Notes under the pieces: generated by a model
Seen by the model: the letters and a program-made list of their open reading frames with translations, nothing else
Told to the model about the DNA's origin: nothing
The model's database searches: none
Assembly (NCBI RefSeq): GCF_947254915.1
Contig: NZ_CAMYEZ010000007.1
Coordinates: 1-34,028 of the forward strand
DNA length: 34,028 nt
From: an uncultured Porphyromonas sp.
GTDB lineage: Bacteria; Bacteroidota; Bacteroidia; Bacteroidales; Porphyromonadaceae
Direction of reading: 5' to 3'
In this document: positions 7,417 through 16,388 of the stretch, one piece after another
How the letters are laid out: every line of letters starts with the position of its first letter
Numbering within the stretch: the stretch's first letter is position 1
Translations under genes and position numbers: made by a program

Positions 7417-8787
7417 CTAGTTCGTACGGGGGAAGGTTTCCAACGTTTCCTTGAGAATCTCAGCCACAGAGGGGTGCGGGAAGATTATTTCGCTCAGCTC
7501 GTGCGCTGTCATCCCACGCTCGATGGCTAGCCCTGCGGTGACAATCAGTTCGCTACAAGGATTGCCTAGCATATGCACTCCGAGGATCTTGCCTTCGGGG
7601 TTGACAAGTACTTTGCAAAAGCCTGAAGCCATCTCGTTTTCCGCAACAAAGCGCCCTGAGTAGCTCATCGGGAGCATTAGCTTCGTATAGACTTTGTCTC
7701 CACTTCGTAGCGCATCTTCGGTGAAGCCTACGCCCGCTATCTCGGGATGCGTGTAAACGACCCCAGGGATAGCTCGGTAGCTCATCGGATTGATCTTACG
7801 ACCGAGGATGTGATCGACCGCTACCTCAGCCTCACGCACAGCTGTATGGGCTAGGAGCGAGTGTCCGTTGACATCGCCCGCTGCATAGAGATTGGGGAGC
7901 GAGGTGCGGAGGTATTCGTCGGTCTTGACGCCTCGACGCTCGAGCTCGAGCCCTTGGCTGAGCAAAGCTTCAAAGGAGCTGGTCACGGGTCGACGACCCA
8001 CGGAGAGCATCACTTGCTCGCCCTCCACCTTAAAGGTCTTACCCTCGTACTCAACCTCTACACCGTCGGCATAGAGATGCGTTACCTTGTGCTGGAGGTA
8101 GAACTTGATGCCACGCTTCGCATACTCTTCACGAAGGAGCGCTGCTAGCTCGCTGTCCATACCATTGATAATCTCGGGAAGCATCTCAACTACGGAGACG
8201 GTCACGCCCATCTCGTTGTAGTAAGCGGCGAACTCCATGCCGATGACGCCACCGCCAATGATGACGATTGAGGCGGGAAGCTCCTTACTGTCCAAAGCCT
8301 CTCTGTGGGTAATGTAGTGCCCCTCCTCGACTCCTGGTATAGGCGGGATGACTGTCTCTGAACCTGTACAGAGGAGTAGATGCTTAGCCGTATAAGTCTC
8401 AGTGGCTGCCGTGACGGTATAGGTGTCATCGCTGTTGTGCGCCGTAACGGTTGCGTGCTCTGTGACCACAGTCACGCCAGCTTCCTTCATACGTGAGCGG
8501 ATGCCAGCAACGAGCTTACGAACGACTTTATTCTTTCTAGAGATAACCTTGGCTGGGTCTATCTGCTCTGGCGTACAGGTGACGCCATACTTAGCAGCGC
8601 TCTGCACTGTCTGCCAAACCTTAGCAGAGTAAAGGAGCGTCTTCGTAGGGATGCACCCTTCGTTGAGGCAGACGCCACCGAGCGCCCGCTCCTCAATGAG
8701 TAGCGTATCCAGTCCACCACGAGCAGCACGCTCAGCAGCTGTGTAACCCGCAGGTCCTCCACCGATGATGATGAGATCGTATGTCAT
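7417..8787 (-). CDS. lpdA: Dihydrolipoyl dehydrogenase (E3)
   Basis: FAD-dependent disulfide oxidoreductase, 456 residues, typical length. The FAD loop GGGPAG lies at residues 9-14, the redox-active pair in GGVCLNEGCIPTK is C40/C45, an NAD-binding GGGVIGMEFA is in the middle, the second FAD motif is YAAGDVNG, and the C-terminal HPSVAE (H438, E443) is the catalytic dyad of E3 enzymes. It re-oxidises dihydrolipoamide for 2-oxoacid dehydrogenase or glycine cleavage complexes. No such complex is encoded here, so it stands alone in the chain gpmA-lpdA-panE. Spacing to gpmA is 39 bp. Confidence 0.93.
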   Translation of the reverse strand: MTYDLIIIGGGPAGYTAAERAARGGLDTLLIEERALGGVCLNEGCIPTKTLLYSAKVWQTVQSAAKYGVTCTPEQIDPAKVISRKNKVVRKLVAGIRSRMKEAGVTVVTEHATVTAHNSDDTYTVTAATETYTAKHLLLCTGSETVIPPIPGVEEGHYITHREALDSKELPASIVIIGGGVIGMEFAAYYNEMGVTVSVVEMLPEIINGMDSELAALLREEYAKRGIKFYLQHKVTHLYADGVEVEYEGKTFKVEGEQVMLSVGRRPVTSSFEALLSQGLELERRGVKTDEYLRTSLPNLYAAGDVNGHSLLAHTAVREAEVAVDHILGRKINPMSYRAIPGVVYTHPEIAGVGFTEDALRSGDKVYTKLMLPMSYSGRFVAENEMASGFCKVLVNPEGKILGVHMLGNPCSELIVTAGLAIERGMTAHELSEIIFPHPSVAEILKETLETFPRTN

Positions 8788-8826
8788 AATAGTTGGAAGT
8801 GTCTAGTGAAACGAACGGGATCGTGG

Positions 8827-9573
8827 CTACTTGCTCTTGCCTTGATTGGCAACGGCGGCCTGAAGCTTGGCTATCTGCTCGGGGTCGCCGAGGAAGTAGT
8901 CACGCTGCAACTGCATCTTGTCGTCAAACTCGAAGACGTACGGGATACCCGTCGGCAGGTTGAGCGAAGGTATCTCTTCGTCTGAGATACCTTTGAGGTG
9001 CTTGACGATACCTCTCAAGCTATTGCCGTGAGCTGTGACGATGATCTCACCATACTTCTCTAGGTCGGGACGAATGTTGCTCTCCCAGTAAGGAAGGATG
9101 CGCTCGACCGTCTCCTTGAGCGACTCCGTGAGTGGGAGTTCGTCAGGATTGACCGAAGCATAGCGTGGATCGTGCTGAGGCGCACGCTCATCGGTTGGGT
9201 CTAGCGGTGCGGGCGGTACATCGTAGCTGCGTCGCCAGATGTGCACTTGCTCCTCGCCATACTTGGCTGCTGTCTCGGACTTGTCCAGCCCTTGGAGCAT
9301 ACCGTAGTGCTTTTCGTTGAGACGCCACGACTTCTCCACAGGAATCCAGTCAAGATCCATCTCGTCGAGGATAATGTTTAGCGTCTTGATGGCGCGCTTG
9401 AGATATGATGTATAAGCCTTGCCAAAGCGAAAGCCCGCCTTGCGTAGCTGTCGGCCAGCCTCGTGCGCCTCCTCAACACCTTGCTCGGTGAGGTCGACGT
9501 CTGTCCAGCCTGTGAATTGGTTACTCTTATTCCACGCACTCTGTCCGTGGCGTACTAATACAAGTCTTTTCAT
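8827..9573 (-). CDS. gpmA: 2,3-bisphosphoglycerate-dependent phosphoglycerate mutase
   Basis: Cytoplasmic glycolytic enzyme that interconverts 3- and 2-phosphoglycerate; 248 residues, normal for the dimeric dPGM form. The phospho-histidine motif LVRHGQSAWN has H9, followed by FTGWTDVDLTEQG, the glutamate region LNEKHYGMLQG, and the second active-site His in VTAHGNSLRG. The start follows the DUF2723 gene by 29 bp, and lpdA follows after 39 bp, so these may share a transcript. Nothing unusual in the sequence except a short basic tail. Confidence 0.95.
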   Translation of the reverse strand: MKRLVLVRHGQSAWNKSNQFTGWTDVDLTEQGVEEAHEAGRQLRKAGFRFGKAYTSYLKRAIKTLNIILDEMDLDWIPVEKSWRLNEKHYGMLQGLDKSETAAKYGEEQVHIWRRSYDVPPAPLDPTDERAPQHDPRYASVNPDELPLTESLKETVERILPYWESNIRPDLEKYGEIIVTAHGNSLRGIVKHLKGISDEEIPSLNLPTGIPYVFEFDDKMQLQRDYFLGDPEQIAKLQAAVANQGKSK

Positions 9574-9602
9574 AAGGGTGTGATAAAGGAGTTTCTAAAT
9601 GA

Positions 9603-12600
9603 TTACTGATTTGTTGAGTCAGGGAGCTGCTGAGCGAGCTGCTGAGCGGTCATCTCCTTGACAGCCTCCAGGGATCCGCCAAAGATGGGCAACGCTTGCT
9701 GTAGCATCGTCTCATACTCTGCCAAGAGGTGGCGTCCCCAAAGCATATCTATGCGAACCAAGTCAATAAGCGTGACGAGCGAGTAGCGTGTCATTGAGTC
9801 ATTGATGAGCGCCATCTGATGACGTGGACTCTGCTGGCTGACCCAGTAGAGGAGCTGTGCCGTGTCTCGGTAGAGTGCACGAACGATCTCGTCGCCCTGC
9901 TTCGTCATATCGGCACGGTAGTAAGCATCCGCTAGACTTATGTCAGTCATGTCGTAGGGAACCGCCTTAGGCGAGATCACCTCGGCACACTTCGTCAGCA
10001 CCTTCTTAGCTCGCTCGGTGTCGCCTTGACGTAGGAGCGCCTGGGCTAGTATCGCAAAGACACGTGCTCGGTAGTAGTAAGAGATATTGCGTCGGATATT
10101 CTCGTCAAAGTAGATGTTCGGGTCATTGGCATTGAAGTAGCGATACTTATTCATCACCAAGTCATACATCCGCTCCACATCAACCTCGTAAGGCGTCCCA
10201 GCCACGGTCGTCGGGTTAAAGCGTTGCGCCATACCCACCTGCGACATATACTGTCTCTGATTAGCAAAGACATTCTGAGGAGCCGAAGAGACCCACATGA
10301 TCGGTCGCTGCCACTTCGCTGCGCCCAGCATATCTAGGACAAAGAGCTGATCTCTCGTCACAGCCGTCTTGCCCTCCAGCGAAAGCACCACACTCTCGGG
10401 CATAGGCAAGCCCTGAAGCTGTGGAAAGTACTTAGCGACAGCCATCGTGTCCACAGGTAGCAACACCTTGTCCGTAGGCATCAGCGCCTGTCCCTGAGGC
10501 ACGATCTTGGTCGCCTCCTTCATAGCTTGGTCAAAAGGCATCGGCACCGCACTCGTCGGACGTATCAGTGCATAGGAGTTCGTGACGAAGAAGGCTGGAC
10601 TCATATATTTATTAGGTATCGGCTGAGCCTCGTAGCTGTGACGTAGCATGTGCTTGCCGTACCACTCCGACTGCAGGTAGCTCAGGTTGCTCACCTTGAC
10701 ATCGGTGCGCACGCCCTCCACCTCTTGGGAGTACCACAAGGGGAAGGTATCGTTGTCACCGAAGCAGAGTAGCACCGCATTGGGATCGCAACTGATCAAG
10801 TAGTTGTAGCCGAAGTCGCTTGCCAGGACACGTCCTGAGCGATCGTGGTCGTCCCAGTTTTCCGAAGCCATCTGTATCGGCACGATCAAGCCGAGTACCG
10901 AGACGATCGAGGCATTCAGTACAGGCTTGAGCTTAGCACGGCTCAGCAGTTCGTAAAGTCCTGCCACACCGAAGCCTATCCATATCGCAAAGGCATAGAA
11001 AGAGCCCGCATAGGCGTAGTCTCGCTCACGTGGCTGCCCTGGCGTCTGGTTGATGTACAGGATAATAGCCAAGCCCGTCATAAAGAAGAGCGCCAGCGTA
11101 ATCCAAAAAGCTTGCATTCCCTTCTTGCGCCTCGTCACTTGAAAGGCTATACCGAGGAAGCCGAGGAGGAGCGGCAAGAGGTAGTAAGCGTTGCGTCCCT
11201 TGTTACTAAGGAATTGATCTGGTAGATCTTTGGTCTTACCCAGTGCGATCTGATCAATAAACGAGTAACCCGTCAGGACGCCCCCCTTGAGCATACCGCC
11301 ATCGCCCAGCAGGTCGTTCTGACGACCGATGAAGTTCCAGCCAAAGTAGCGCCAGTACATATAGTTAATCTGATAGCGCAGGAGGTACTTCAAGTTGTCC
11401 GCCATCGAGGGCTTAGACATATCATCAGGGTTGCGGTCTATCCAACTGTTGTACGCACTGATATGCTCTGGCTGTGGCGAGAACATACGGGGGAAGAGCA
11501 TCTTGCTCCCCTCGGCATACTTCACCTCTGGCTGGCTGTAGATCTTGACATACTCGTCAGGTTCCTTCGGATTGCTCTTTACCTTGGGCGCATAGACAGG
11601 GCTTCCCTCCTCCATAGCTATAGGACGTGCCACGTAGGTAGCGCTGTATAGATGAGGTATAGCGCCATACTGCTCACGGTTGATGTAGCTCTTGATGGCA
11701 AGCGCCGTGTTCGGTTCATTCTGATTCATCGGTGTGCCAGCGAGCGAGCGCACGAGGATCACCCCGTAGGAGCTAAAGCCGATCATGATAACCAGCATAC
11801 ACATCTGAGCCGTGTGTAGGAGCTGTAGAGAGACCTTTCTATTTTGGAAAAGGTATATCGCCAATACCATCGTCACGATCACGCCTAGCCAGATCGCTCC
11901 TCCGAAGTATGGGATACCGATCAAGCACCAGGAGAGGATAAACGAGCTGATGATCAGATTACGACCACGCTCGCCTCGCTGATAGAACGTGAGCGAACCG
12001 ACCAGCACCACCATAAGGACAACGAGATAGATGTAGAAGCCACTGTTGTACGGCATCTGCAGTCCATTGATCACCCAGCGGTCTATCGTACCTCCGAAGG
12101 CCACGACACCCTGCATGATACCAAACATGATAACTGCAATCAAGACGAAGGATACGATCAGAGTCGTAGCAATCCCCTTGAAGGAGAGCGTATCATGCTT
12201 GCGGAAGTAGTATATAAGCGCCATCGCAGGGATGCAGAGCAAGTTGAGCAGGTGTACACCGATACTGAGACCCATCACATAGGCGATGAGGACTATCCAA
12301 CGGTCGGAGCGAGTATTGTCTGCGCGGTCGCTCCACTTGAGCATCAACCAGAAGACCAGCGCCGTCAGGAAGGAGCTAAAGGCATAGACCTCGCTCTCCA
12401 CAGCACTATACCAGAAGGTATCTGTAAAGGTGTAGAGCAACGCTCCCACCAGTCCAGAGCCCATGATCAGTATCGTCTGCGCTAAGGTAGGCACAGGAGT
12501 CACCCCCTCGGGGATCAATTGCTTGGCACAAGGCGAAGCGCCTGGCAGTACCACACGACGCACTAGATGGGTAATACTCCAAAAGAGCAGGAGGATCGTC

Positions 12601-12875
12601 CCCGCACTGAGCAGTCCGCTCAGCGCATTGGTGTATAGACCCGCCAGTGCAGGTGTCGGGGCTAAGTGTGCAGCGACATTGTACACAAGCATATAGATGG
12701 GAGCCCCAGGTGGGTGTCCCACCTCCAGCTTAAAGGCCGATAAGATAAACTCGGGGCAGTCCCACAGGCTCGCCGAGGGACCGATGGTCATCAGGTAGAC
12801 CACCGCTGCGATGACAAAAGTCACCCAGCCCACCACATTGTTCAGCAGATTGTACAGTCGCCAGTTCTGTTGCAT
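9603..12875 (-). CDS. DUF2723/GT117 membrane protein, TMEM260-like probable protein O-mannosyltransferase
   Basis: Large inner-membrane protein of 1090 residues. The N-terminal half carries roughly a dozen membrane segments. The first loop has the family signature SLWDCPEF (D39, E42) followed by HPPGAP at residues 54-59, where GT-C type glycosyltransferases place catalytic acidic residues. The last 150 or so residues are soluble and helical with TPR-like spacing (AILAQALLRQGDTERAKKVL). Human TMEM260, which shares this domain (PF11028), O-mannosylates IPT-domain receptors. Bacteroidota have general protein O-glycosylation in the periplasm, so a role in glycosylating exported proteins is plausible inference. 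A -7 box is at 12905-12912. Confidence 0.85.
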   Translation of the reverse strand: MQQNWRLYNLLNNVVGWVTFVIAAVVYLMTIGPSASLWDCPEFILSAFKLEVGHPPGAPIYMLVYNVAAHLAPTPALAGLYTNALSGLLSAGTILLLFWSITHLVRRVVLPGASPCAKQLIPEGVTPVPTLAQTILIMGSGLVGALLYTFTDTFWYSAVESEVYAFSSFLTALVFWLMLKWSDRADNTRSDRWIVLIAYVMGLSIGVHLLNLLCIPAMALIYYFRKHDTLSFKGIATTLIVSFVLIAVIMFGIMQGVVAFGGTIDRWVINGLQMPYNSGFYIYLVVLMVVLVGSLTFYQRGERGRNLIISSFILSWCLIGIPYFGGAIWLGVIVTMVLAIYLFQNRKVSLQLLHTAQMCMLVIMIGFSSYGVILVRSLAGTPMNQNEPNTALAIKSYINREQYGAIPHLYSATYVARPIAMEEGSPVYAPKVKSNPKEPDEYVKIYSQPEVKYAEGSKMLFPRMFSPQPEHISAYNSWIDRNPDDMSKPSMADNLKYLLRYQINYMYWRYFGWNFIGRQNDLLGDGGMLKGGVLTGYSFIDQIALGKTKDLPDQFLSNKGRNAYYLLPLLLGFLGIAFQVTRRKKGMQAFWITLALFFMTGLAIILYINQTPGQPRERDYAYAGSFYAFAIWIGFGVAGLYELLSRAKLKPVLNASIVSVLGLIVPIQMASENWDDHDRSGRVLASDFGYNYLISCDPNAVLLCFGDNDTFPLWYSQEVEGVRTDVKVSNLSYLQSEWYGKHMLRHSYEAQPIPNKYMSPAFFVTNSYALIRPTSAVPMPFDQAMKEATKIVPQGQALMPTDKVLLPVDTMAVAKYFPQLQGLPMPESVVLSLEGKTAVTRDQLFVLDMLGAAKWQRPIMWVSSAPQNVFANQRQYMSQVGMAQRFNPTTVAGTPYEVDVERMYDLVMNKYRYFNANDPNIYFDENIRRNISYYYRARVFAILAQALLRQGDTERAKKVLTKCAEVISPKAVPYDMTDISLADAYYRADMTKQGDEIVRALYRDTAQLLYWVSQQSPRHQMALINDSMTRYSLVTLIDLVRIDMLWGRHLLAEYETMLQQALPIFGGSLEAVKEMTAQQLAQQLPDSTNQ

Positions 12876-12904
12876 ATCTATAGTTAAGGTATCATATACG
12901 GGGA

Positions 12905-12912
12905 CAAAGATA
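12905..12912 (-). promoter_or_regulatory. -7 box for the DUF2723-gpmA-lpdA-panE cluster
   Basis: TATCTTTG on minus matches TAnnTTTG, 30 bp before the ATG at 12875. No TTG was found at the expected upstream spacing. It is part of a divergent promoter region with 13035-13042. Confidence 0.5.
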
Positions 12913-12921
12913 CGAAAATAG

Positions 12922-12999
12922 AGGTTAGAGATTGGAAGCTAGAGATTGGAAGTTAGGTCTTAGAAGCACTAGCCCCACTAGAAGCACTAGTGTCACTAG
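12922..12999. repeat. Short tandem repeats in the divergent promoter region
   Basis: Two imperfect two-copy repeats stand side by side: AGAGATTGGAAGCT / AGAGATTGGAAGTT (14-bp period) and AGAAGCACTAGCCCCACT / AGAAGCACTAGTGTCACT (18-bp period). They lead directly into a run of ten C. Similar TTAGAGATTAGAGG sequence also occurs at 6370-6391. Confidence 0.7.
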
Positions 13000-13009
13000 C
13001 CCCCCCCCC
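13000..13009 (+). repeat. Homopolymer tract of ten C
   Basis: Uninterrupted C10, 25 bp upstream of the plus-strand -7 box at 13035 and therefore at or just upstream of the -33 region of the lysE-like gene. Such tracts are prone to slippage, so length changes could affect expression; this is inference. Confidence 0.8.
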
Positions 13010-13034
13010 TCTACCTCCTAATCTCTCCTTTTTG

Positions 13035-13042
13035 TATCTTTG
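13035..13042 (+). promoter_or_regulatory. -7 box for the lysE-like/yeiH-like operon
   Basis: TATCTTTG on plus matches TAnnTTTG and lies 56 bp before the ATG at 13099. No TTG element is visible at the usual distance, where CT-rich sequence and the C10 tract lie instead. Confidence 0.5.
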
Positions 13043-13098
13043 CATCGGAGTCACTAGAGGTAGACGGTTCAAGTCTCCTCTTCTATCTCTTATATACG

Positions 13099-13752
13099 AT
13101 GTTTATTACAGAGTACATACTACAGTTATTCGGAGGAATCATCATAGGCATCTGCATCTCTGCCCCAATGGGACCTGCGGGGATCCTCTGCTTGCGGAGA
13201 GCCCTTGAGCAGGGACGACGTGCAGGGGTGGTCACTGGTATAGGAGCCACACTGGGTGACCTCTTCTATGCAGTTGTCACCTACCTCTTTACGGGTATTA
13301 TGCTGGACTATATAGATCACAACAAGATAGTCCTGCGCATCGTGGCAAGTATGCTCTTCCTAGCCTTTGCCTGCTACCTATACTTCAGCACGCCACGGCT
13401 AGGCGTCTCACAGCGTGTCGTCGGGCAGATCAATCAGCGCAACCTCTCCCACCTAGGCAGTGGCTTTCTGCTGACCATCCCCAATCTCTTCATCGTACCC
13501 GTCTATGTAGTCCTCTTCAGCCAGTTCAACTTCGTCTATCCACTCGGTGCACCTCCCTACGGGATGTTTGTTCTCGGACTCATCTCCATCGCGCTAGGCG
13601 CTTTGGGTTGGTGGCTCTTTATCACTTACGTTGCCACCCGCCTGAGAGACTTGGTGAGTCTGCGCAATCTGCGGATCTTCAACCGCATCTTTGCGCTCAT
13701 CTTTGCTATGATAGCTATCATCTCGCTGTTCTACACGTTTGTGGCTCTGTAA
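13099..13752 (+). CDS. LysE/RhtB-family exporter
   Basis: Inner-membrane protein of 217 residues with about six membrane segments. The N-terminal signature GICISAPMGPAGILCLRR, followed by GRRAGVVTGIGATLGDLFY, is typical of the LysE/RhtB export family (usual length 200-220). Family members export amino acids or related small molecules; the substrate here cannot be told from sequence. It is the first gene of a two-gene plus-strand unit; the transporter at 13786 follows after 33 bp. Promoter at 13035-13042, with a slippage-prone C tract just upstream. Confidence 0.85.
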   Translation: MFITEYILQLFGGIIIGICISAPMGPAGILCLRRALEQGRRAGVVTGIGATLGDLFYAVVTYLFTGIMLDYIDHNKIVLRIVASMLFLAFACYLYFSTPRLGVSQRVVGQINQRNLSHLGSGFLLTIPNLFIVPVYVVLFSQFNFVYPLGAPPYGMFVLGLISIALGALGWWLFITYVATRLRDLVSLRNLRIFNRIFALIFAMIAIISLFYTFVAL

Positions 13753-13785
13753 AAGCTTAGACTAGACCTATACCTTATTATATAT

Positions 13786-14841
13786 ATGACAAAAGCAATT
13801 TCACGCCCCTCAGGGGGCTTCTGGTGTGGGCTCCTCCTGATGGCAGCCTTCGCAGGCGTAGCTGTTGCTTTGGCACAGCTACCTCTCTTTAAGGAGACGC
13901 TCCGCATATCTCCACTCATCATTAGCGTCTTGATAGGCATGATCTATGCCAATACGCTGCGACATAAGCTCAACTCCACGTGGGTGCCAGGGCTAGCCTT
14001 CTCATCGAAGCGTATCCTGCGCCTGGCGATTGTCTTCTACGCATTTCGTCTTACGCTGGCTGACATCTACGAGGCTGGCGCTACGGCCTTCATCTACGAC
14101 CTCATCATCGTCTCTTCGGTCATCTTCCTCGGAGTGCTCATCGGTCGCTGGCTCAAGATGGATCGTGACACCGCCATCCTCACCGCTTCGGGTAGCGCTA
14201 TCTGCGGTGCTGCTGCTGTGCTAGGCACCGAGCCTGTACTGGGAGCTAGCTCAGAGAAGACGGTCATAGCCGTCGCTACGGTGGTCCTCTTTGGTACGCT
14301 CAGTATGTTTCTCTACCCACTCGTCCATGCGACTGGATGGCTCGGACTGACCGACCATCAGATGGCTATCTACACTGGAGGTACGCTCCACGAGGTGGCG
14401 CACGTGGCAGGTGCTGGCGGTGCTATGGGCGAAGCAATCGCCTCTACGGCAACCATTACGAAGATGATCCGTGTGATCCTCTTGGCACCTTTCCTACTCA
14501 TCCTCACCTCCGTCCTACATCGTGGCGGGCGTGGCGGAGTCACAGGCCAGCGCAAGGTGTCTATACCTTGGTTTGCCATCTGGTTCCTCATTATGATCTG
14601 CGTCAATACTCTGATTGCTTACCTCGCTGAGCAACAGGGCATCAACGACCTCTACAATCAGGTCTGTGGCGGGATCCGCTGGGCGGATGACTTTGGACTA
14701 TGTATGGCTATGGCAGCACTCGGTAGCGATGCTTCGTTTGCTCGCTTCAAGCGTGCTGGCGGTAAGCCCTTCCTCCTAGCAGGTGCGCTCTACCTCTGGC
14801 TCACTATCGGAGGCTACTGTCTGATTCGCCTCCTCGGCTAG
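13786..14841 (+). CDS. YeiH/UPF0324-family membrane transporter
   Basis: Inner-membrane protein of 351 residues with about ten hydrophobic segments. Hallmarks of the YeiH family (PF03601, putative sulfate exporter) are ISVLIGMIYANTLR near residue 45, SGSAICGAAAVLGTEPVLGA near 130-150 and YTGGTLHEVAHVAGAGGAMG near 195-215. Some members have been linked to export of sulfite-like or sulfonate compounds, but the substrate is not settled. It follows the LysE-type exporter by 33 bp, so both probably serve efflux. Only a weak GGTCT/AGACC inverted repeat follows; no clear terminator was seen in the convergent gap 14842-14988. Confidence 0.88.
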   Translation: MTKAISRPSGGFWCGLLLMAAFAGVAVALAQLPLFKETLRISPLIISVLIGMIYANTLRHKLNSTWVPGLAFSSKRILRLAIVFYAFRLTLADIYEAGATAFIYDLIIVSSVIFLGVLIGRWLKMDRDTAILTASGSAICGAAAVLGTEPVLGASSEKTVIAVATVVLFGTLSMFLYPLVHATGWLGLTDHQMAIYTGGTLHEVAHVAGAGGAMGEAIASTATITKMIRVILLAPFLLILTSVLHRGGRGGVTGQRKVSIPWFAIWFLIMICVNTLIAYLAEQQGINDLYNQVCGGIRWADDFGLCMAMAALGSDASFARFKRAGGKPFLLAGALYLWLTIGGYCLIRLLG

Positions 14842-14988
14842 TCTGGGTCTCTAGTCAAACTCCAAAGCTTAGACCTAACAAATCAGTAGCTGCCGTGAAG
14901 AGCTATGGAGGAAATGGGGACTCAAGCTTAGATGTTAGAGTTATATAGGGAGAAAGGTTGCTCCTCAAGAGCAGTGGCGGAGTACAAG

Positions 14989-16233
14989 CTACTTATAGAT
15001 GAGTGTATGCCGCTGTGCTCTCGTTAGGTAGCGACTGACTGTCTCGGTGACTTCCTTTGGCGTAATCGCTTGTATGCGCTCTGCGACCTCGGTGACGCTA
15101 CTGACTCTGCCGAAGTAAAGGTAGCTCTTGAGCATCGTGATGAGCTCGCTGTCGTGCTGGTCATTGGCGAGAAGTAGCTGCCCCACGATCTGCTGCTTGC
15201 TGATGGCTAGCTGTTCTGCACTCATAGGTGTGGCGACATAGCGATCCAGTATACGATGTACCGCCTCCACAGCTTGCTGTAGCGTGTCACTTCCCGTGCC
15301 TAGGTAAACGCTCCAGACGCCATCGCTCAGGTAGGGGGTGTAACTAGCCTCAACACTGTAGACCAGTCCCAGCTCTTCACGCAAATGGAGATTCAACTGT
15401 GAGGAGATGGCGGGACCACCGACGAAGTTGTTGAAGAGCGTCATAGCGTAGCGCTCACGGTCGTGCAGTCTCGGAGCGTGTGTCCCGATAATGCAGTGGC
15501 ACTGGTTAGTGCTGTAGTGGTGGGTCTTGGCAATGAGTCGCTCGGGCGTGGTCGCGGGCTTGACCTTTGGCACCTTAAATGGATCTCCCGCAGCTACTCG
15601 TGGCTCGCTGTAGAGATGTTCGATCATCTCCACTGCCTTGGCAAAGTCTACCTCGCCCCAGATACCCAGCACCATATTGTCGGGGCGGTAGTACTGATCC
15701 ATAAAGCGTCGTACCACAGACGAGGAGATGCGTCTGACTGACTGCTCTGAGCCTAGTATGTTATGAGCTAGCGGGGTGCCACTAAAGAGTAGCTCCTCAA
15801 ACTCATCGTATATTCGTTCGCTCGGTGCGTCTAGATAGCTGGCTATCTCCTCAATGATCACCTCTTGCTCCTTGCTCAGTTCCTCGGCTGGTATGTAGCT
15901 GTTGAGGACTATGTCCGTGAGCAGATGAACGGCTCTGAGTGCGTAGCGTGAGGGAATGGTTATGTGCAGAGTCGTATCCTCCTTGGTAGTAAAAGCATTG
16001 AGGTCGGCACCCACCGCCTCAACACGGTTCACCAAGTGCAGGGCGTGTCGTCTATGCGTTCCCTTAAAGAGCATATGCTCCGTACAGTGAGCCAGTCCAT
16101 GGTAAGGCTGCGGGTCTTGAGCCGACCCCGTCTGTACCATATAGCCTATATAGGTGACCTGACTGGGGATAGGGTAGTAGACGATACGCAGCCCCTGAGC
16201 AGTGGTGTAGTATTGTAGTTGTGGAGATGTCAT
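14989..16233 (-). CDS. M16-family zinc metallopeptidase
   Basis: Pitrilysin/processing-peptidase-type protein of 414 residues. The inverted zinc motif HxxEH is HCTEH (H49, E52, H53), followed by MLFKGT and the distal glutamate region VIIEEIASYLDAP. A second, inactive-type M16 domain occupies the C-terminal half (GGPAISSQLNLHLREELGLVYSV). With the ATG at 16233 there is no signal peptide, so a cytoplasmic enzyme similar to B. subtilis MlpA is likely. A GTG 57 bp upstream would add a hydrophobic N-terminus, but it lies inside the rpsP terminator hairpin, so I reject it. The substrate is unknown. Confidence 0.87.
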   Translation of the reverse strand: MTSPQLQYYTTAQGLRIVYYPIPSQVTYIGYMVQTGSAQDPQPYHGLAHCTEHMLFKGTHRRHALHLVNRVEAVGADLNAFTTKEDTTLHITIPSRYALRAVHLLTDIVLNSYIPAEELSKEQEVIIEEIASYLDAPSERIYDEFEELLFSGTPLAHNILGSEQSVRRISSSVVRRFMDQYYRPDNMVLGIWGEVDFAKAVEMIEHLYSEPRVAAGDPFKVPKVKPATTPERLIAKTHHYSTNQCHCIIGTHAPRLHDRERYAMTLFNNFVGGPAISSQLNLHLREELGLVYSVEASYTPYLSDGVWSVYLGTGSDTLQQAVEAVHRILDRYVATPMSAEQLAISKQQIVGQLLLANDQHDSELITMLKSYLYFGRVSSVTEVAERIQAITPKEVTETVSRYLTRAQRHTLIYK

Positions 16234-16267
16234 AATGGGGAGAGTGGCTGTCTCATAGACTAGCAGG

Positions 16268-16311
16268 CTCAAAGAAAGAACCCAAACCACACGAAGTCAT
16301 GCGATCTGGGT
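16268..16311 (-). terminator. Rho-independent terminator after rpsP
   Basis: On minus, a 13-bp stem counting four G-U pairs (ACCCAGATCGCAT with GTGTGGTTTGGGT, 6-nt loop) is followed by TCTTTCTTTG. It lies about 80 bp beyond the rpsP stop and before the M16 start. Confidence 0.6.
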
Positions 16312-16388
16312 CTCCCTTGATGTTGTGATACATACGTATCAGTGTCTATACGACTTGATCTGTCGTAGAGGTTATGTAGCTTGTCAGC

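Noticed and set aside
14842..14988. Terminator between the convergent YeiH-type and M16 genes
   Set aside because: Only weak inverted repeats (GGTCT/AGACC and TGCTC/GAGCA) without clear T-tracts were found.
16234..16290. GTG start giving the M16 peptidase a hydrophobic N-terminus
   Set aside because: It lies inside the rpsP terminator stem and tail and lacks the basic residues of a signal peptide; ATG at 16233 gives the usual family start.
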